Shown: positions 45,473 to 58,000, counted from the stretch's first letter. The stretch is DNA of 64,000 nt from Sulfitobacter sp. S190 (GCF_025141935.1 NZ_CP081120.1:1612001-1676000); one strand, 5' to 3'. The notes: generated from the sequence alone by a model not told the origin. Program-made: numbers and translations.

Positions 45473-46306
45473 TCACACTTCTTTCAAAAGCTGTTCGTGT
45501 GTGGTGCGCACTGTCGTTTCGCACGCTCGCGCAAGCGCTTTGCGGTCGGCAAATGCGCTGACCTTCAGCGGATCACAGTACACAACGCGCACCTTCCCCT
45601 GACGTTTCGGCATGAGCGTGGCAAGCAGATGTGCGCCGAACGACATGTCCCCCCACCAACCATAAAAACGAGGATCGGTTCCGTCGGGAGCCGCGTAATG
45701 GACGGCCACAGGCTGCACCCAGATTTCGTCCCGCAAATCAGCCGCGAAAAACGATTGGAACAGGGTCGTTTTGAACTCAAGCACTTGCTTCCCATCGGTG
45801 CTTGTCCCCTCGGGGAAGAACAGAAGCTTGTGACCGGCAAGCAGACGGGCCTGAAAGACTTCGGTCTGTTCGCGCGCGCGTGCGGGGTTACGTTCAATGA
45901 AGACAGTGCCCGTGGCCTTCGCAAGCCAGCCGATCCCGGGCCAGTTTGCCACTTCGGATTTTGACACGAAATAGATCCGTTTGGCGGCATTGAGCGCGAA
46001 GATATCGAGCCAACTGCTGTGGTTGGCAACAACCGCACCCCTATGGGCCATCGGGGCACCTTTCACGTCATATGCAATCCCGAGAAGGCGAAAGGCGTTC
46101 CGGCAGACAAACTGTGTAATGTGCGGCGTATAGGGGCGATGCAGCCCGAAAAGCGGCCGCTCGATCAGCCGCGCGATAATCAGGATCAACAGGCAGCCAA
46201 ACACAAGGATCGCCAGTGGCAAGCCCCTGCGCAGGATGCGGAAGATGCTGTGGATCGTGACCGTTTCGGCTGGTGGATAATCGCCTTCGTCCCAAGTGCC
46301 GCTCAT
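45473..46306 (-). CDS. olsA: Lyso-ornithine lipid O-acyltransferase OlsA (PlsC family)
   Basis: A 277-residue membrane-anchored acyltransferase. Two hydrophobic stretches lie near residues 25-50. The catalytic HX4D is in VVANHSSWLDIFALNA and the glycerophosphate-site motif is FFPEGTSTDGKQVLEFKTTLF. The PlsC family makes phosphatidic acid, but the overlap with olsB (4 bp) indicates O-acylation of lyso-ornithine lipid. It may also act on lysophosphatidate, as reported for some OlsA enzymes. Confidence 0.88.
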   Translation of the reverse strand: MSGTWDEGDYPPAETVTIHSIFRILRRGLPLAILVFGCLLILIIARLIERPLFGLHRPYTPHITQFVCRNAFRLLGIAYDVKGAPMAHRGAVVANHSSWLDIFALNAAKRIYFVSKSEVANWPGIGWLAKATGTVFIERNPARAREQTEVFQARLLAGHKLLFFPEGTSTDGKQVLEFKTTLFQSFFAADLRDEIWVQPVAVHYAAPDGTDPRFYGWWGDMSFGAHLLATLMPKRQGKVRVVYCDPLKVSAFADRKALARACETTVRTTHEQLLKEV

Positions 46307-47067
46307 GCCGGTGCCCCGCGATACCGCCGTGCCTGCCGGTCGTTCATTTGTGCAGTGTCCATGACAAGACAGACGTCTGTGGTGTTAAATGCGTAATCGA
46401 TATAGGCGCCTTCCCCGACGTATCCGCCAAGGCGCAGATAGGCCTTGATCAGGCTCGGCACTTGCAGCATCGCGGCACGCCGATCGAGGTTCTCCGGCGC
46501 GATAAGATCCATTCTCTGGAACGCATCGTCCTGCGCGCGCACCCGCAGACCCGGCGGCGCGAGGTGTCGGTGATGCAGCAAGGAAAGCGGAGCTGCCAGT
46601 TTTTCGGGATCCGTGCCGTGAAAACTTGCGACGCCGAAGAGGATTTCGATGCGGTGGCGGGCCACGTAATCCGCAAGCCCTTCCCAAAGCCGGTGCATCG
46701 CCATTCCGCCCCTGAAGTCGGGGTGCAAACACGATCGACCGAGTTCGAGCACGGGCCGACCGCAGGACCGCAGCGGGCCCAGATCGTATTCCGCTTCGGA
46801 GTAGAACCCCCCTGCCCGCAAGGCCATATCCCCCCGCAGCAGACGGTAGACCCCGATGACCGCCTCCGAACCTGTTTCCGACAGGATCATATGATCAAAA
46901 AACGGGTCAAAGCGGTCTCGTTCGAGCCGCGCGTCATGATCGACCATCGCGCCATCGCCGCCCAGCTCGTCCACGAATACATCGTAGCGAAGGCGTTGCG
47001 CGGCCCGCAATTCCGCGTCCGTTTCGGCAAGCTTGACCGTGAAGCGGGATGAGGGGGTCATGCGCAT
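46303..47067 (-). CDS. olsB: L-ornithine N(alpha)-acyltransferase OlsB
   Basis: A 254-residue GNAT-fold acyltransferase that transfers a 3-hydroxyacyl chain from ACP to ornithine, the first step of ornithine lipid synthesis. Characteristic blocks are LRYDVFVDELGGDG, DHMILSETGSEAVIGVYRLLRGDMA, ELGRSCLHPDFRGGMAMHRLWEGLADYV and a C-terminal YIDYAFNTTDVCLVMD. The start may be 47067 or 47061 (both Met). The operon olsB-olsA makes phosphorus-free lipids; phosphate control is known in related bacteria, but I see no clear Pho box here. Confidence 0.9.
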   Translation of the reverse strand: MRMTPSSRFTVKLAETDAELRAAQRLRYDVFVDELGGDGAMVDHDARLERDRFDPFFDHMILSETGSEAVIGVYRLLRGDMALRAGGFYSEAEYDLGPLRSCGRPVLELGRSCLHPDFRGGMAMHRLWEGLADYVARHRIEILFGVASFHGTDPEKLAAPLSLLHHRHLAPPGLRVRAQDDAFQRMDLIAPENLDRRAAMLQVPSLIKAYLRLGGYVGEGAYIDYAFNTTDVCLVMDTAQMNDRQARRYRGAPA

Positions 47068-47132
47068 GCCACCCGTCGGTCCATCTGCCCTGCGATACGG
47101 CGCGGTAGAGTTTGCAATTTTTCAACCACTGG

Positions 47133-47148
47133 TTATCATTCTGTTAAC
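47133..47148. promoter_or_regulatory. Candidate CtrA binding site upstream of olsB
   Basis: TTAT-N7-TTAAC matches the CtrA consensus TTAA-N7-TTAA(C) with one mismatch. It lies 66 bp before the olsB start and just after the DUF3553 gene. CtrA itself is not in the window, but its phosphotransferase ChpT is encoded nearby. Confidence 0.35.
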
Positions 47149-47164
47149 GTATTGGGGGCGACAC

Positions 47165-47347
47165 TCAGCCATCAAAAACCGGAAGCAAAGCAATGCGGGA
47201 GCTGTCTATGACCATCTTGCCCATATCGCGAAAATTTACCGTGACGCGCCCTTGCACGTTGCTTTGTACCTGCCCGGTTCCCCAATCAGGTTGGTCGGGG
47301 TGACGCACCAGCATTCCGGGCGTCAGGATCGCGTTTAGATCTTCCAT
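47165..47347 (-). CDS. DUF3553 small protein
   Basis: A 60-residue protein (MEDLNAILTPGMLVRHPDQPDWGTGQVQ...) resembling the DUF3553 family. The fold resembles small beta-barrel modules (related to domains in UvrD-like helicases), but the function is unknown. ATG at 47347 has GGAAG upstream. It is divergent from chpT with only 32 bp between the starts, so their promoters overlap or lie within each other. Confidence 0.8.
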   Translation of the reverse strand: MEDLNAILTPGMLVRHPDQPDWGTGQVQSNVQGRVTVNFRDMGKMVIDSSRIALLPVFDG

Positions 47348-47379
47348 CCATCTTCCTTCCAGACAAGGACACTTCGGCC

Positions 47380-47976
47380 ATGCCCGATACGCAGACCACT
47401 CTTGCCGCATTGATCGGTAGCCGCATTTGTCACGACCTCATATCGCCCATTGGCGCCATCAACAACGGAATTGAACTCATTGGAATGAGCGAAACTCCCG
47501 GCGATGCCGAGATCGAGCTGATTTCCGAAAGCGTCAACAATGCCAGCGCACGCATCAGGTTCTTCCGGATCGCGTTCGGCGCCGCTGGCGATCAGGAAAT
47601 CGGCCGCGCTGAAGTCACCGCCGTGCTGCGTGATGTGTACGAAAGCAGCCGACTGACCGTGGCCTGGGGGCCAATGGATCCGCAGCCCCGCAAGCTGGTG
47701 CGGCTCTGTTTTCTTGGCCTGATGTGTCTGGAAAGCGGCATGCCCTACGGCGGCAGGATCGAAATCACGCGCATTGGCGCCGAGATGGAGCTGAAAGGCC
47801 ACGCCGACAAACTGAACGTCGATCCTGACCTGTGGGCCTATCTTGCCCGGCGCGAAGTGCCCGACGGGTTGAAGCCATCACATGTCCAATTTGGCCTGCT
47901 GCCCGCAATCGCGGCCGAGGCGGGGCGCCGCATCCTGCTCACGACGGACGCCGCGCACATCACGATGCGTTTTTAG
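47380..47976 (+). CDS. chpT: Histidine phosphotransferase ChpT
   Basis: A 198-residue dimeric phosphotransferase. The phospho-histidine is His18 in [21 protein letters not shown], followed by a helical hairpin and a degenerate HATPase-like fold. In Caulobacter, ChpT passes phosphate from the kinase CckA to CtrA and CpdR; in Rhodobacteraceae this relay controls motility and gene transfer agents. It overlaps the end of proA on the opposite strand by 4 bp. Confidence 0.92.
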   Translation: MPDTQTTLAALIGSRICHDLISPIGAINNGIELIGMSETPGDAEIELISESVNNASARIRFFRIAFGAAGDQEIGRAEVTAVLRDVYESSRLTVAWGPMDPQPRKLVRLCFLGLMCLESGMPYGGRIEITRIGAEMELKGHADKLNVDPDLWAYLARREVPDGLKPSHVQFGLLPAIAAEAGRRILLTTDAAHITMRF

Positions 47977-49234
47977 GCCCGTACAGTTCCGTCACCGGTC
48001 ACCAAATACTTGAAACTGGTCAGCTGCGTGGCGCCGACGGGGCCGCGGGCGTGCATTTTTCCTGTTGCGATGCCGATTTCCGCACCCATGCCAAACTCAC
48101 CGCCGTCGGCAAATTGGGTCGATGCGTTGTGCATGATGATTGCACTATCGAGGCTGTTCATAAATTTGGCCGCCGTCTGCTCGTCTTCGGTCAGGATACA
48201 ATCGGTATGGTTCGAGCCGAACTGCCGGATATGAGTGATGGCGCCGTCGATATCATCGACCGTTCTTGCCGCGATGATCATGTCGAGGTATTCGCGGCCC
48301 CAATCATCCTCACCCGCTGCGCTGGTACCCGTTATTTTCGAGAGCGTTGCATCAGCGCGTACATCTACGCCTGCATCAATCAGCGCACGGATTACGCCCT
48401 GTCCGATGGTCTGTGCGACATCGCGGTGAATCAACAGACATTCGGCCGCCCCACAGATTCCGGTTCGGCGTGTCTTGGCGTTCAGAACCACTTTCAGCAC
48501 TTTTTCAGGGTCGGCGGCCTTGTCGATATAGATATGAACGATGCCTTCAAGATGTGCAAAAACCGGAACACGCGCTTCACGCTGGACCAGACCGACGAGC
48601 CCTTTGCCGCCTCGCGGAACGATCACGTCAATTGTATCGGTCATGGTCAGCATTTCTTGAACCGCTGCACGGTCGCGCACCGGAACCAGCTGGATCGCGT
48701 CTTCCGGAAGGTTTGCGTCCCGCAATCCCTTTTGCAGGAAATTATGCAAGGCGCGGCTGCTGTGAAAACTCTCCGAGCCCCCGCGCAGGATTACGGCGTT
48801 ACCCGCTTTGAGGCAAAGCGCACCAGCGTCTGCCGTGACATTGGGCCGGGATTCATAGATAACCCCGATCACCCCCAGCGGGGTACGCACGCGGCGGATG
48901 TTCAGGCCGCTGGGTTGGTCCCAATCGTCCATTACCTCGCCGACCGGATCGGGTTGCTCCGCGATGGCGCGCAGCCCGTCGACGATGCCGCGCACGCGGT
49001 CCTCGTCCAACTTGAGCCGGTCCAGCATGGCGTTTGACAGGCCTTTTTCACGGCCAAATTTCATGTCCTCTGCATTGGCCGCGTAAATATACTCGCGTCC
49101 CGCCCACACTGCATCTGCTGCCGAAATCAGCGCCGCATGTTTGCGTTCTGCATCGGCCACCGCCATTTGAGCGGAAGCAGCTTTGGCACGGGCCCCCATA
49201 TCAGCCATCATTCTTGGGATATCTTCGTTATCTG

Positions 49235-49238
<4 letters not shown>
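47973..49238 (-). CDS. proA: Gamma-glutamyl phosphate reductase
   Basis: A 421-residue aldehyde dehydrogenase-fold enzyme of proline synthesis that reduces glutamyl phosphate to the semialdehyde. Visible are [39 protein letters not shown], the nucleotide-site [13 protein letters not shown] and the catalytic Cys region [13 protein letters not shown]. It overlaps proB by 4 bp, so the two are translationally coupled. Confidence 0.96.
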
Positions 49239-51949
<2,711 letters not shown>

Positions 51950-51952
51950 GGG

Positions 51953-52555
51953 TCAGGCTCCTCCGGCAAATAGGACAAACAGGACGGACGCGACGGTCAG
52001 CCCTGCAAGGGTGTACATCAGATAAGGTTCAAGCTTCGTTCCCGCCACAGATTTCGCAATCGCTTCGCCGCCCAAGGTCCAGAGCGGATGCATGAGCAGC
52101 TGACACGCCAAGAGCACGGCGGCAATCGTGGCGGTGGCAACAAGTGCCGACGTTCCATCCGCCACAAAAGCGGTAAAACTGCCGACGATCATCGCCCATG
52201 CCTTTGGGTTGAGGGGGTGTACTATAAGGCCCGCCGCAAAGCCGGGCGCCCGGGCGCCCGCATCGGACACACCCAGCCGAAGGTTCGCGACCTTCCAGGC
52301 CAGCCAGATAATATAGGCGGCAGAGGCGTATTTGAGCGCAGTGAACAGGCCGGGCGCGCTTTCGGCCAGCTGCATCAACCCGAAACCGATCGGCCAGATG
52401 ATGAGTTGTTTGCCAAGCGCCACGCCTGCAACAAACGGCAAGGCCGCACGAAACCCGAAGCGCGCGCCGGTCGCCAGCAACGCCATGTTCGCGGGGCCCG
52501 GTGTGCCCACTTGACTGGCCGCGAAAATGGCCAGCGGCAGAACGGCGACAGTCAT
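51953..52555 (-). CDS. LysE/RhtB family amino acid exporter
   Basis: A 200-residue inner-membrane protein with six predicted membrane segments. The family signature TPGPANMALLATGARFGFRAALPFVAGVALG lies near the N-terminus. It probably exports amino acids or homoserine lactone-like compounds; the substrate is unknown. ATG at 52555 is chosen since the frame upstream has no coding character. The ribosome site is weak. Confidence 0.87.
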   Translation of the reverse strand: MTVAVLPLAIFAASQVGTPGPANMALLATGARFGFRAALPFVAGVALGKQLIIWPIGFGLMQLAESAPGLFTALKYASAAYIIWLAWKVANLRLGVSDAGARAPGFAAGLIVHPLNPKAWAMIVGSFTAFVADGTSALVATATIAAVLLACQLLMHPLWTLGGEAIAKSVAGTKLEPYLMYTLAGLTVASVLFVLFAGGA

Positions 52556-52640
52556 GTCAGTACCGCCATAAGAGCGTTGCAATGGGTCAAGGAAAGATTC
52601 CTTTGCTGCAAGCCGCGGCGCGCGCGGCTTCAAACGAAAA

Positions 52641-52667
52641 AGGGACCGGCGGTTTGCGCCGATCCCT
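52641..52667 (-). terminator. Rho-independent terminator of rplU-rpmA
   Basis: An 11-bp stem (AGGGACCGGCG/CGCCGATCCCT, one mismatch on the DNA that is G-U in RNA) with a 5-base loop. On the minus strand it runs into TTTTTCG. It lies 27 bp after rpmA. Confidence 0.87.
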
Positions 52668-52694
52668 GAATGTGTCGTGTCTTCCGGGTACGGC

Positions 52695-52964
52695 TTACTC
52701 AGCGGCTTCCGCGGCCGGGACGATCGAAATGAACGTGCGCTTTTTCAGGCCCTTGTGGAACTGAACATTGCCGTCGACGGTTGCAAAGATCGTGTGATCC
52801 TTGCCCATACCGACGCCTTCACCGGGCCAGAACTTTGTGCCGCGCTGACGCACGATGATGTTACCGGGAACGACAACTTCGCCGCCGTATTTCTTGACGC
52901 CAAGGCGACGACCAGCTGAGTCGCGCCCGTTACGGGATGAACCGCCTGCTTTTTTATGTGCCAT
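52695..52964 (-). CDS. rpmA: 50S ribosomal protein L27
   Basis: An 89-residue L27. The N-terminus [22 protein letters not shown] matches the tail that reaches the peptidyl transferase centre, and [17 protein letters not shown] is the family signature. There is no N-terminal extension of the Firmicutes cleaved type. It is 11 bp after rplU. Confidence 0.97.
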   Translation of the reverse strand: MAHKKAGGSSRNGRDSAGRRLGVKKYGGEVVVPGNIIVRQRGTKFWPGEGVGMGKDHTIFATVDGNVQFHKGLKKRTFISIVPAAEAAE

Positions 52965-52975
52965 TAGGTCTCTCC

Positions 52976-53707
52976 TTAGCCTTTAGCCAGTTCTTTGGCT
53001 TGTGCGATCCAGTCTTCACGACCCACACGCCCTTTGAACGACAGTTTCTCTTCGATCTCTTCCACGTCCGTATCGGTCCATGCTGCGATCTGGGCAAACG
53101 TCGTGATGCCTGCATCGTTCAGCTTGCCTACGATAACCGGACCAACGCCAGAGATCTTGCTCAGGTCGTCACCGTCGGATTTTGCGGCCTTCTTCGCCTT
53201 GGCAGGCTTTTCGGCAGCGGCCTTGGCTTTGGGGGCCTTGGCGGACTTTTCCTTGGCTTCACCCTCTTCGACGCGTTTGGCCATCTCGGCCTGATCGGTC
53301 TTGTTGTGGGTGTAACGCTCTTCCATCGCGGCCACGGCGGATGCGCTGACCGAACCGGTGCCGATCGCGGCTGCAACGCCGGACTTGCCCGCACCTTTTT
53401 CAAGGATGTCAGTGATCTTCAGCAGGGTCAGCTTCTGACGGTGACCCTTGGTGCGCTTGGAAGAGTGCTTCCGACGACGCTTGACGAAGTGGATGACTTT
53501 CTCGCCTTTGATCTGGTCGACGACTTCAGCTTGCACGCCGGCGTCTTCGATCAAAGGTGCGCCAACGGTGACTTCGTCGCCACCGAGCATCAGCACTTCG
53601 TTGAATTGTACTTTCTCACCGGCAGATGCCGCAATACGTTCCACGCGCAGCATATCGCCCGCTTGTACTTTATATTGCTTACCGCCTGTCTTCAGGACCG
53701 CAAACAT
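52976..53707 (-). CDS. rplU: 50S ribosomal protein L21 with C-terminal helix-hairpin-helix extension
   Basis: A 243-residue protein, more than twice the ~103 residues of E. coli L21. Residues 1-102 are a normal L21 ([18 protein letters not shown] ... [28 protein letters not shown]). A linker (~103-185) contains a Lys/Ala/Glu-rich stretch, and residues ~188-243 form a helix-hairpin-helix-like domain ([29 protein letters not shown]). Such extended L21 is known in Rhodobacterales, but the tail has no assigned function. ATG at 53707 starts the L21 fold. Confidence 0.95.
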   Translation of the reverse strand: MFAVLKTGGKQYKVQAGDMLRVERIAASAGEKVQFNEVLMLGGDEVTVGAPLIEDAGVQAEVVDQIKGEKVIHFVKRRRKHSSKRTKGHRQKLTLLKITDILEKGAGKSGVAAAIGTGSVSASAVAAMEERYTHNKTDQAEMAKRVEEGEAKEKSAKAPKAKAAAEKPAKAKKAAKSDGDDLSKISGVGPVIVGKLNDAGITTFAQIAAWTDTDVEEIEEKLSFKGRVGREDWIAQAKELAKG

Positions 53708-53906
53708 AGGTCTTCCTTCGTGTTTTCCGCGTTCTGTGGCCCCCGGGGTCCGGGCGTTCGCGAGGAAATCCTCACCGTCGAACAGCGCGCCTGTCGGCGT
53801 CATTGATAAAAGCCCCGCACGCAGAAACGCGGCAGAGATGCGGGCTTATGATCGGATCAGGCGGCCAAGTCAAGGCGCTTTGGCCCATAAAACGCAAGGG
53901 CGAACG

Positions 53907-54716
53907 CTAAAGTTCTTCGGCCGTCATATTCAGCGCCAGCGCGCGACCCAAAGCATAGGAAATGTCGGCGTAAAGCGGATCGAAACCCGCAAATATGCCA
54001 GCATTGAGCGCCATGCCGGCATCGCTTTGGGCGAATTCGGCATATCGCGTCAGATCCTCTAAGCTCAGAGGGCTGTAGGCAAGCAGTAGAAAAGCCCCAA
54101 GCCAGTTCGCGGTGTCTGCCGTTATCTCGTCGCGCTCCGACTGCACATCCTCGAGAATTTCCGCATCCGACAGCGCATAGACATCTCCGTCGACCAAGGC
54201 GCGCAAGAATTGGTAGTTGGAGTTCAAAGCGGAGGTCACATTTCGGTTCACCAGATCACCCGCAGCAATCATGCGGTCGATCTGCACGATGCGCGGATCA
54301 TCCGTTCCCGCGACCGAAGTGTAGGCATCGCGTGCTGCAGCTTCTATGTCAGGATCGGCCATCGCCGCACGGGCGGAGTTTTCGAGGCTGATGACCTGCT
54401 GGCCGAGGTCGGTGGCGTAAAAGGCAATGGCCTCTTCCACCGCTGCCCCCTCGAGCGCCGGTTCAATGCCTGCGCGGATCCCTTCCGCGATCTTGGCGGG
54501 GTCGTAGATGTCATCGACGAATTGTTGCCAGCCTGCCCCACCCTGCCCGGCCAGCCAGTCCGTGTTCAGGTTGTCCGCGAATACCTGTCCTTCGCCGCTC
54601 AGGATCACAGACAACTCGTCGATGCGCATCACGTCCATCAATACCGTGTGACGCGCGTCGGCAAATGCAGCGACGCCCATCGTGAGCAAAAAGCACAGTG
54701 CCGAAATGAACCGCAT
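53907..54716 (-). CDS. DUF2059 exported protein (second of tandem pair)
   Basis: A 269-residue protein with a signal peptide (MRFISALCFLLTMGVAAFA-DARH). It is all-helical with two DUF2059-like repeats (EEAIAFYATDLGQQVISLENSARAAM and LTRYAEFAQSDAGMALNAGIFAGF). The function of the family is unknown. The ATG overlaps the stop of the upstream paralogue (TGATG), so the two are translationally coupled. A TTG one codon earlier is an alternative start. Confidence 0.85.
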   Translation of the reverse strand: MRFISALCFLLTMGVAAFADARHTVLMDVMRIDELSVILSGEGQVFADNLNTDWLAGQGGAGWQQFVDDIYDPAKIAEGIRAGIEPALEGAAVEEAIAFYATDLGQQVISLENSARAAMADPDIEAAARDAYTSVAGTDDPRIVQIDRMIAAGDLVNRNVTSALNSNYQFLRALVDGDVYALSDAEILEDVQSERDEITADTANWLGAFLLLAYSPLSLEDLTRYAEFAQSDAGMALNAGIFAGFDPLYADISYALGRALALNMTAEEL

Positions 54717-55558
54717 CAAAGGTCCTGACTGGGCTGCATCGCTTGCAGGCGGGCCGCGACCGCTTCGAACCGGTTCGCCATGATCTCGTACTGCACGGCA
54801 TTCATTAGTTCATAGACTTTCTGCATTTTCGGGTGCTCGAGCGCTTCGGCATAGGCGATCATCTCGTCATCGGAGAAGGCCTGGTAGGTATATGCGGCCC
54901 CCTCCATAGCACTTTGTTGCAGGCTTTCGCGCATGACGTCGGACTGGCTTTGCATCGCTTCGCGCAAATCGGGTTCGTCCATCTGCAATTCGACGACACC
55001 GGCACCCGCAGCTGCCATCAGGAAGCGGATCTGCACTTCCTGAATGGCCTGCACAGAACTGTCGATGCTGCCGCTGGCATCGTTCATCCGCGCCAGTATG
55101 TCCACGCGGGGGCTTTCAATGCGCTTCAATCCTTCGAGAATCGCGCCGCCGCTTTCGGACTTGAGCCCGTCTTCCTCGATCATATGGGACCGGTTTTCAG
55201 CCTCGACAAGCCGCATGCCCAAGTCGGATGCGTAGAAGTCCGCGGCGTGGTCCAGTTCGTCATCGTCGAGCGTTTCGCCCAAGATGTCGATTGCCATGCC
55301 GTGCATCAGGTCCGTCTCGAATACTTCCGTGACCAACCGCTTCCACTCAGAACCGAAATCATCGGCCTGAAGGCCCAGCATCTGCGGGGCGCTGTCGGCG
55401 GACAGTCGGATACTCTCAAGCGCTACGTCGAAACCGGTCGTTTTAAGAAAAGCCTCAAGATTCGCACGATCGGCCGCCTTTGCCGGACCGACAAGTACGG
55501 AAGCACTCAACGCGATGAACAGGGCGGGGATCAGAAATAGATGTCGAAGCGGCTGCAT
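54716..55558 (-). CDS. DUF2059 exported protein (first of tandem pair)
   Basis: A 280-residue paralogue of the next gene. A signal peptide (MQPLRHLFLIPALFIALSASVLVGPAKA) precedes helical repeats (DHAADFYASDLGMRLVEAENRSHM and MIAYAEALEHPKMQKVYELMNAVQYEIM). No catalytic residues are recognised. The pair may form a heterodimer in the periplasm, which is inference only. Confidence 0.85.
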   Translation of the reverse strand: MQPLRHLFLIPALFIALSASVLVGPAKAADRANLEAFLKTTGFDVALESIRLSADSAPQMLGLQADDFGSEWKRLVTEVFETDLMHGMAIDILGETLDDDELDHAADFYASDLGMRLVEAENRSHMIEEDGLKSESGGAILEGLKRIESPRVDILARMNDASGSIDSSVQAIQEVQIRFLMAAAGAGVVELQMDEPDLREAMQSQSDVMRESLQQSAMEGAAYTYQAFSDDEMIAYAEALEHPKMQKVYELMNAVQYEIMANRFEAVAARLQAMQPSQDL

Positions 55559-55701
55559 TGTGTCTCCTTCGTACGGTTGGCTTGCAAAGTAAGGGTTCCG
55601 GGCGGGGCTTCAATGAAAATTGGCAATCTTTGGAAAAGATAGGCAATGCCCCTCTTGTCTGTCGGGAAAAAGCCGACTAAACGGGCCATCCAGACCCCCG
55701 C

Positions 55702-55791
55702 GGAGAGGTGCCGGAGTGGTCGAACGGGGCGGTCTCGAAAACCGTTGTGGGTGCAAGCCTACCCAGGGTTCGAATCCCTGTCTCTCCGCCA
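55702..55791 (+). tRNA. tRNA-Ser (anticodon CGA)
   Basis: 90 bases including an encoded CCA. The acceptor stem GGAGAGG pairs with TCTCTCC, with a G-U at the last pair. The anticodon loop CTCGAAA (anticodon 55736-55738) reads UCG codons. The long variable arm expected for serine and the T-arm GGTTCGAATCC are present. Confidence 0.96.
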
Positions 55792-55862
55792 TTTTCTTTC
55801 AGAAGCAGTATTGTTTCCCCGCTTCGGGGCGACGCGCCACCGGTGGCGATGGCGCGCGTTCT

Positions 55863-56597
55863 TCAATCTTCTGTATCGCCTTGGGCCTTGAACCCCGTCG
55901 CCACAACGAATTTCTCGGAACTGTCAGACCGGCTTGCCGGTGGCTTGATGTTGGCGACCTTGGTGAAACGCCGCTTCAGGAGCTTTTGCAATTCGCCCTC
56001 GGCGCCGCCCGCCAGTACTTTGGCCACGAATGTGCCGCCCTCGTCCAGCACATCGAAAGCGAAATAGGCAGCTGCTTCGCACAGGGCGATAATGCGCAGG
56101 TGGTCGGTTTGCTTATGGCCCGAAGATGACGCCGCCATATCCGACATCACCACGTCCGCCTTGCCGCCAAGCCATTCCTTCACCTTGATATCGGCGTCAT
56201 CCTCCATGAAATCCAGCTGATGCAATTCACAGCCCGCGATCGGTTCCATTTCCTGCAAATCGATGCCCAGAATGGTGCCTTGTGCCTTCCCGGATTTTTC
56301 GCCCAGCACATTGCAGCGTTTGACGGCAACCTGGCACCAGCCCCCCGGCGCGGCGCCCAGATCGACGATCCGGGCACCCGGCACAAGAAAGCGGTACTTG
56401 TCGTCAAGTTCCATGATCTTATAGGCCGCGCGCCCGCGATATCCTTCGGTGCGGGCGCGTTTGACGTAGGGATCGTTGAGCTGACGCTGCAACCACCGCG
56501 TCGAGCTGAGCTTGCGCCCGCGGGCCGATTTGACCTTGACCTTCAGCTCGCGCTGGCCGCGGCCGGATGTGTTTTTTCCTGTCGGCGTCTTGCCCAT
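55863..56597 (-). CDS. rlmE: 23S rRNA (uridine-2552 2'-O)-methyltransferase RlmE
   Basis: A 244-residue FtsJ/RrmJ enzyme that methylates U2552 of 23S rRNA late in 50S assembly. The SAM site is [17 protein letters not shown], the catalytic Asp is in [15 protein letters not shown], the Lys in [12 protein letters not shown] and the Glu in SEKFVVA. A basic N-terminal extension (~40 residues, [18 protein letters not shown]) exceeds the E. coli protein. The start overlaps the ppx/gppA stop (TGATG). Confidence 0.94.
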   Translation of the reverse strand: MGKTPTGKNTSGRGQRELKVKVKSARGRKLSSTRWLQRQLNDPYVKRARTEGYRGRAAYKIMELDDKYRFLVPGARIVDLGAAPGGWCQVAVKRCNVLGEKSGKAQGTILGIDLQEMEPIAGCELHQLDFMEDDADIKVKEWLGGKADVVMSDMAASSSGHKQTDHLRIIALCEAAAYFAFDVLDEGGTFVAKVLAGGAEGELQKLLKRRFTKVANIKPPASRSDSSEKFVVATGFKAQGDTED

Positions 56598-57715
56598 CAG
56601 AATGTTCCTTCCTCAAGCACGCCATCGGCGCTCATCTGTGCATAAAGCAGGCCCTCGCGCAGGCCCCGGTCCGCCACGCTCAGCCTGTCGGTCGGCCAGC
56701 AGCGCATCAGGGCCTGCAAAATTGCGGCGCCCGACATGATAAGCGCCGACCTGTCGTGCCCGATGCACGGATCGACGCGGCGCCCTGCGGGGCCCATCGC
56801 GAGATAGTTGTGAATGACCTTGTCGATCTGCTCGGACGTCATGCGCAGCCCGTCTACCTTGGTACGGTCATAGCGGCGTAAGCCCAGATGCGATGCCGCA
56901 ACTGTCGTAACGGTACCAGACGTGCCAACGATCTGAAACCGTTCCTGCGGTTGCGCTGATTGATAAGGCGTAAAATCCGTCAGGTTTTCCTCGAAAAACC
57001 AGCTCATCAGCGCAAAGCGTGCGGCGTCGTCTTCGACATCAGAAAACTGGTCGCGCAGGGTGGCAACCCCCAGGGGAACGCTGATCCAGTCAACGACCTT
57101 GGCGGCGGGAACGTCGGTGATTGCCTGCCTGAACCCGTCGTGCAGACGCATGATCGACTGCGCCCGCTCGGTCGGTGCGACGCCGGAAATGTCGATCCAG
57201 ACAAGTTCGGTCGATCCGCCGCCGATATCGACGACGAGCAGGTTTTCCGTTTTCGGGCTGACCAGCGGCGCGCATGAAATCACGGCCAACTGCGCTTCCT
57301 GCTCCGGTTCGATGATATCGAGCCGCAGACCGGTTTCGCGGGTGACGCGGCGCATGAAGTCCGCGCCGTTGAGCGCACGGCGGCAGGCTTCGGTGGCCAC
57401 GAGCCGCATCCGGCTGACCTTGTTGCGTCTGAGTTTTTGCTGGCAAATGCGCAGTGCCTGAATGGTACGTGACATCGATCCGCGCGACAATCGCCCGGTT
57501 TTCTCGAGCCCCGCGCCAAGCTGCACGGACTTCGAGAAACTATCCACCACATGAAACCCCCCGCCTTTCGGCTGGGCGATCAACATGCGACAGCTATTTG
57601 TGCCCAGATCCAGGGCCGCATATAGGTCGTTAGATCTGGACGAAACTGGCGCGGGGCTCAGAGCCGTCTTTTTCCGTTCGAGCGCGCCCGCACCTTTGGA
57701 GCGCTTTGGCGCCAT
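56597..57715 (-). CDS. Ppx/GppA family exopolyphosphatase/pppGpp phosphohydrolase
   Basis: A 372-residue ASKHA-fold phosphatase. Motifs are [16 protein letters not shown] (phosphate 1), the catalytic Glu region [25 protein letters not shown] (phosphate 2) and [11 protein letters not shown]. It lacks the C-terminal HD domain of long Ppx forms. Activity could be on polyphosphate or pppGpp. It is coupled to rlmE, a common pairing in alphaproteobacteria. Confidence 0.92.
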   Translation of the reverse strand: MAPKRSKGAGALERKKTALSPAPVSSRSNDLYAALDLGTNSCRMLIAQPKGGGFHVVDSFSKSVQLGAGLEKTGRLSRGSMSRTIQALRICQQKLRRNKVSRMRLVATEACRRALNGADFMRRVTRETGLRLDIIEPEQEAQLAVISCAPLVSPKTENLLVVDIGGGSTELVWIDISGVAPTERAQSIMRLHDGFRQAITDVPAAKVVDWISVPLGVATLRDQFSDVEDDAARFALMSWFFEENLTDFTPYQSAQPQERFQIVGTSGTVTTVAASHLGLRRYDRTKVDGLRMTSEQIDKVIHNYLAMGPAGRRVDPCIGHDRSALIMSGAAILQALMRCWPTDRLSVADRGLREGLLYAQMSADGVLEEGTF

Positions 57716-58000
57716 CGGTCGCGCCTTTCAATTTGAGTTGGCATAAGAGTATATTTTGCGCCCGCGCAGCGCAAGGGTCGTTGGAACGCAATCGCGCCGT
57801 TCCGCCGTGGGGTGACGTTGCGATCCGGCTCACCACGATGATGAATATTATGACACCAAGCGCCCCTCGCTTCCGCGCCCGCAGTTGGCTATCCCAAAGG
57901 TCGCGGATGGGGTCGTTTCTGTCGAAATTGACGTTTGGCAGGCTCAGGCCATCCGCTACGAAGAGCGCAAGACATCCCAATGGGAGAGGGAGATTCGATC
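57716..58000. other. Divergent gap with an unexplained coding-like reading frame
   Basis: 285 bp between ppx/gppA and the virulence-factor-domain gene. In the plus frame open from 57816, the stretch 57840-58000 reads like protein (for example AIPKVADGVVSVEIDVWQAQ) but has no ATG or GTG start. It then runs out of frame into the next gene. It may be a chance frame, a gene remnant or an unrecognised small gene with a TTG start at 57885. Confidence 0.3.

Noticed and set aside
47068..47164. Pho box upstream of olsB
   Set aside because: I looked for CTGTCAT-type repeats at 11-bp spacing because ornithine lipids are often phosphate-controlled; none is convincing.
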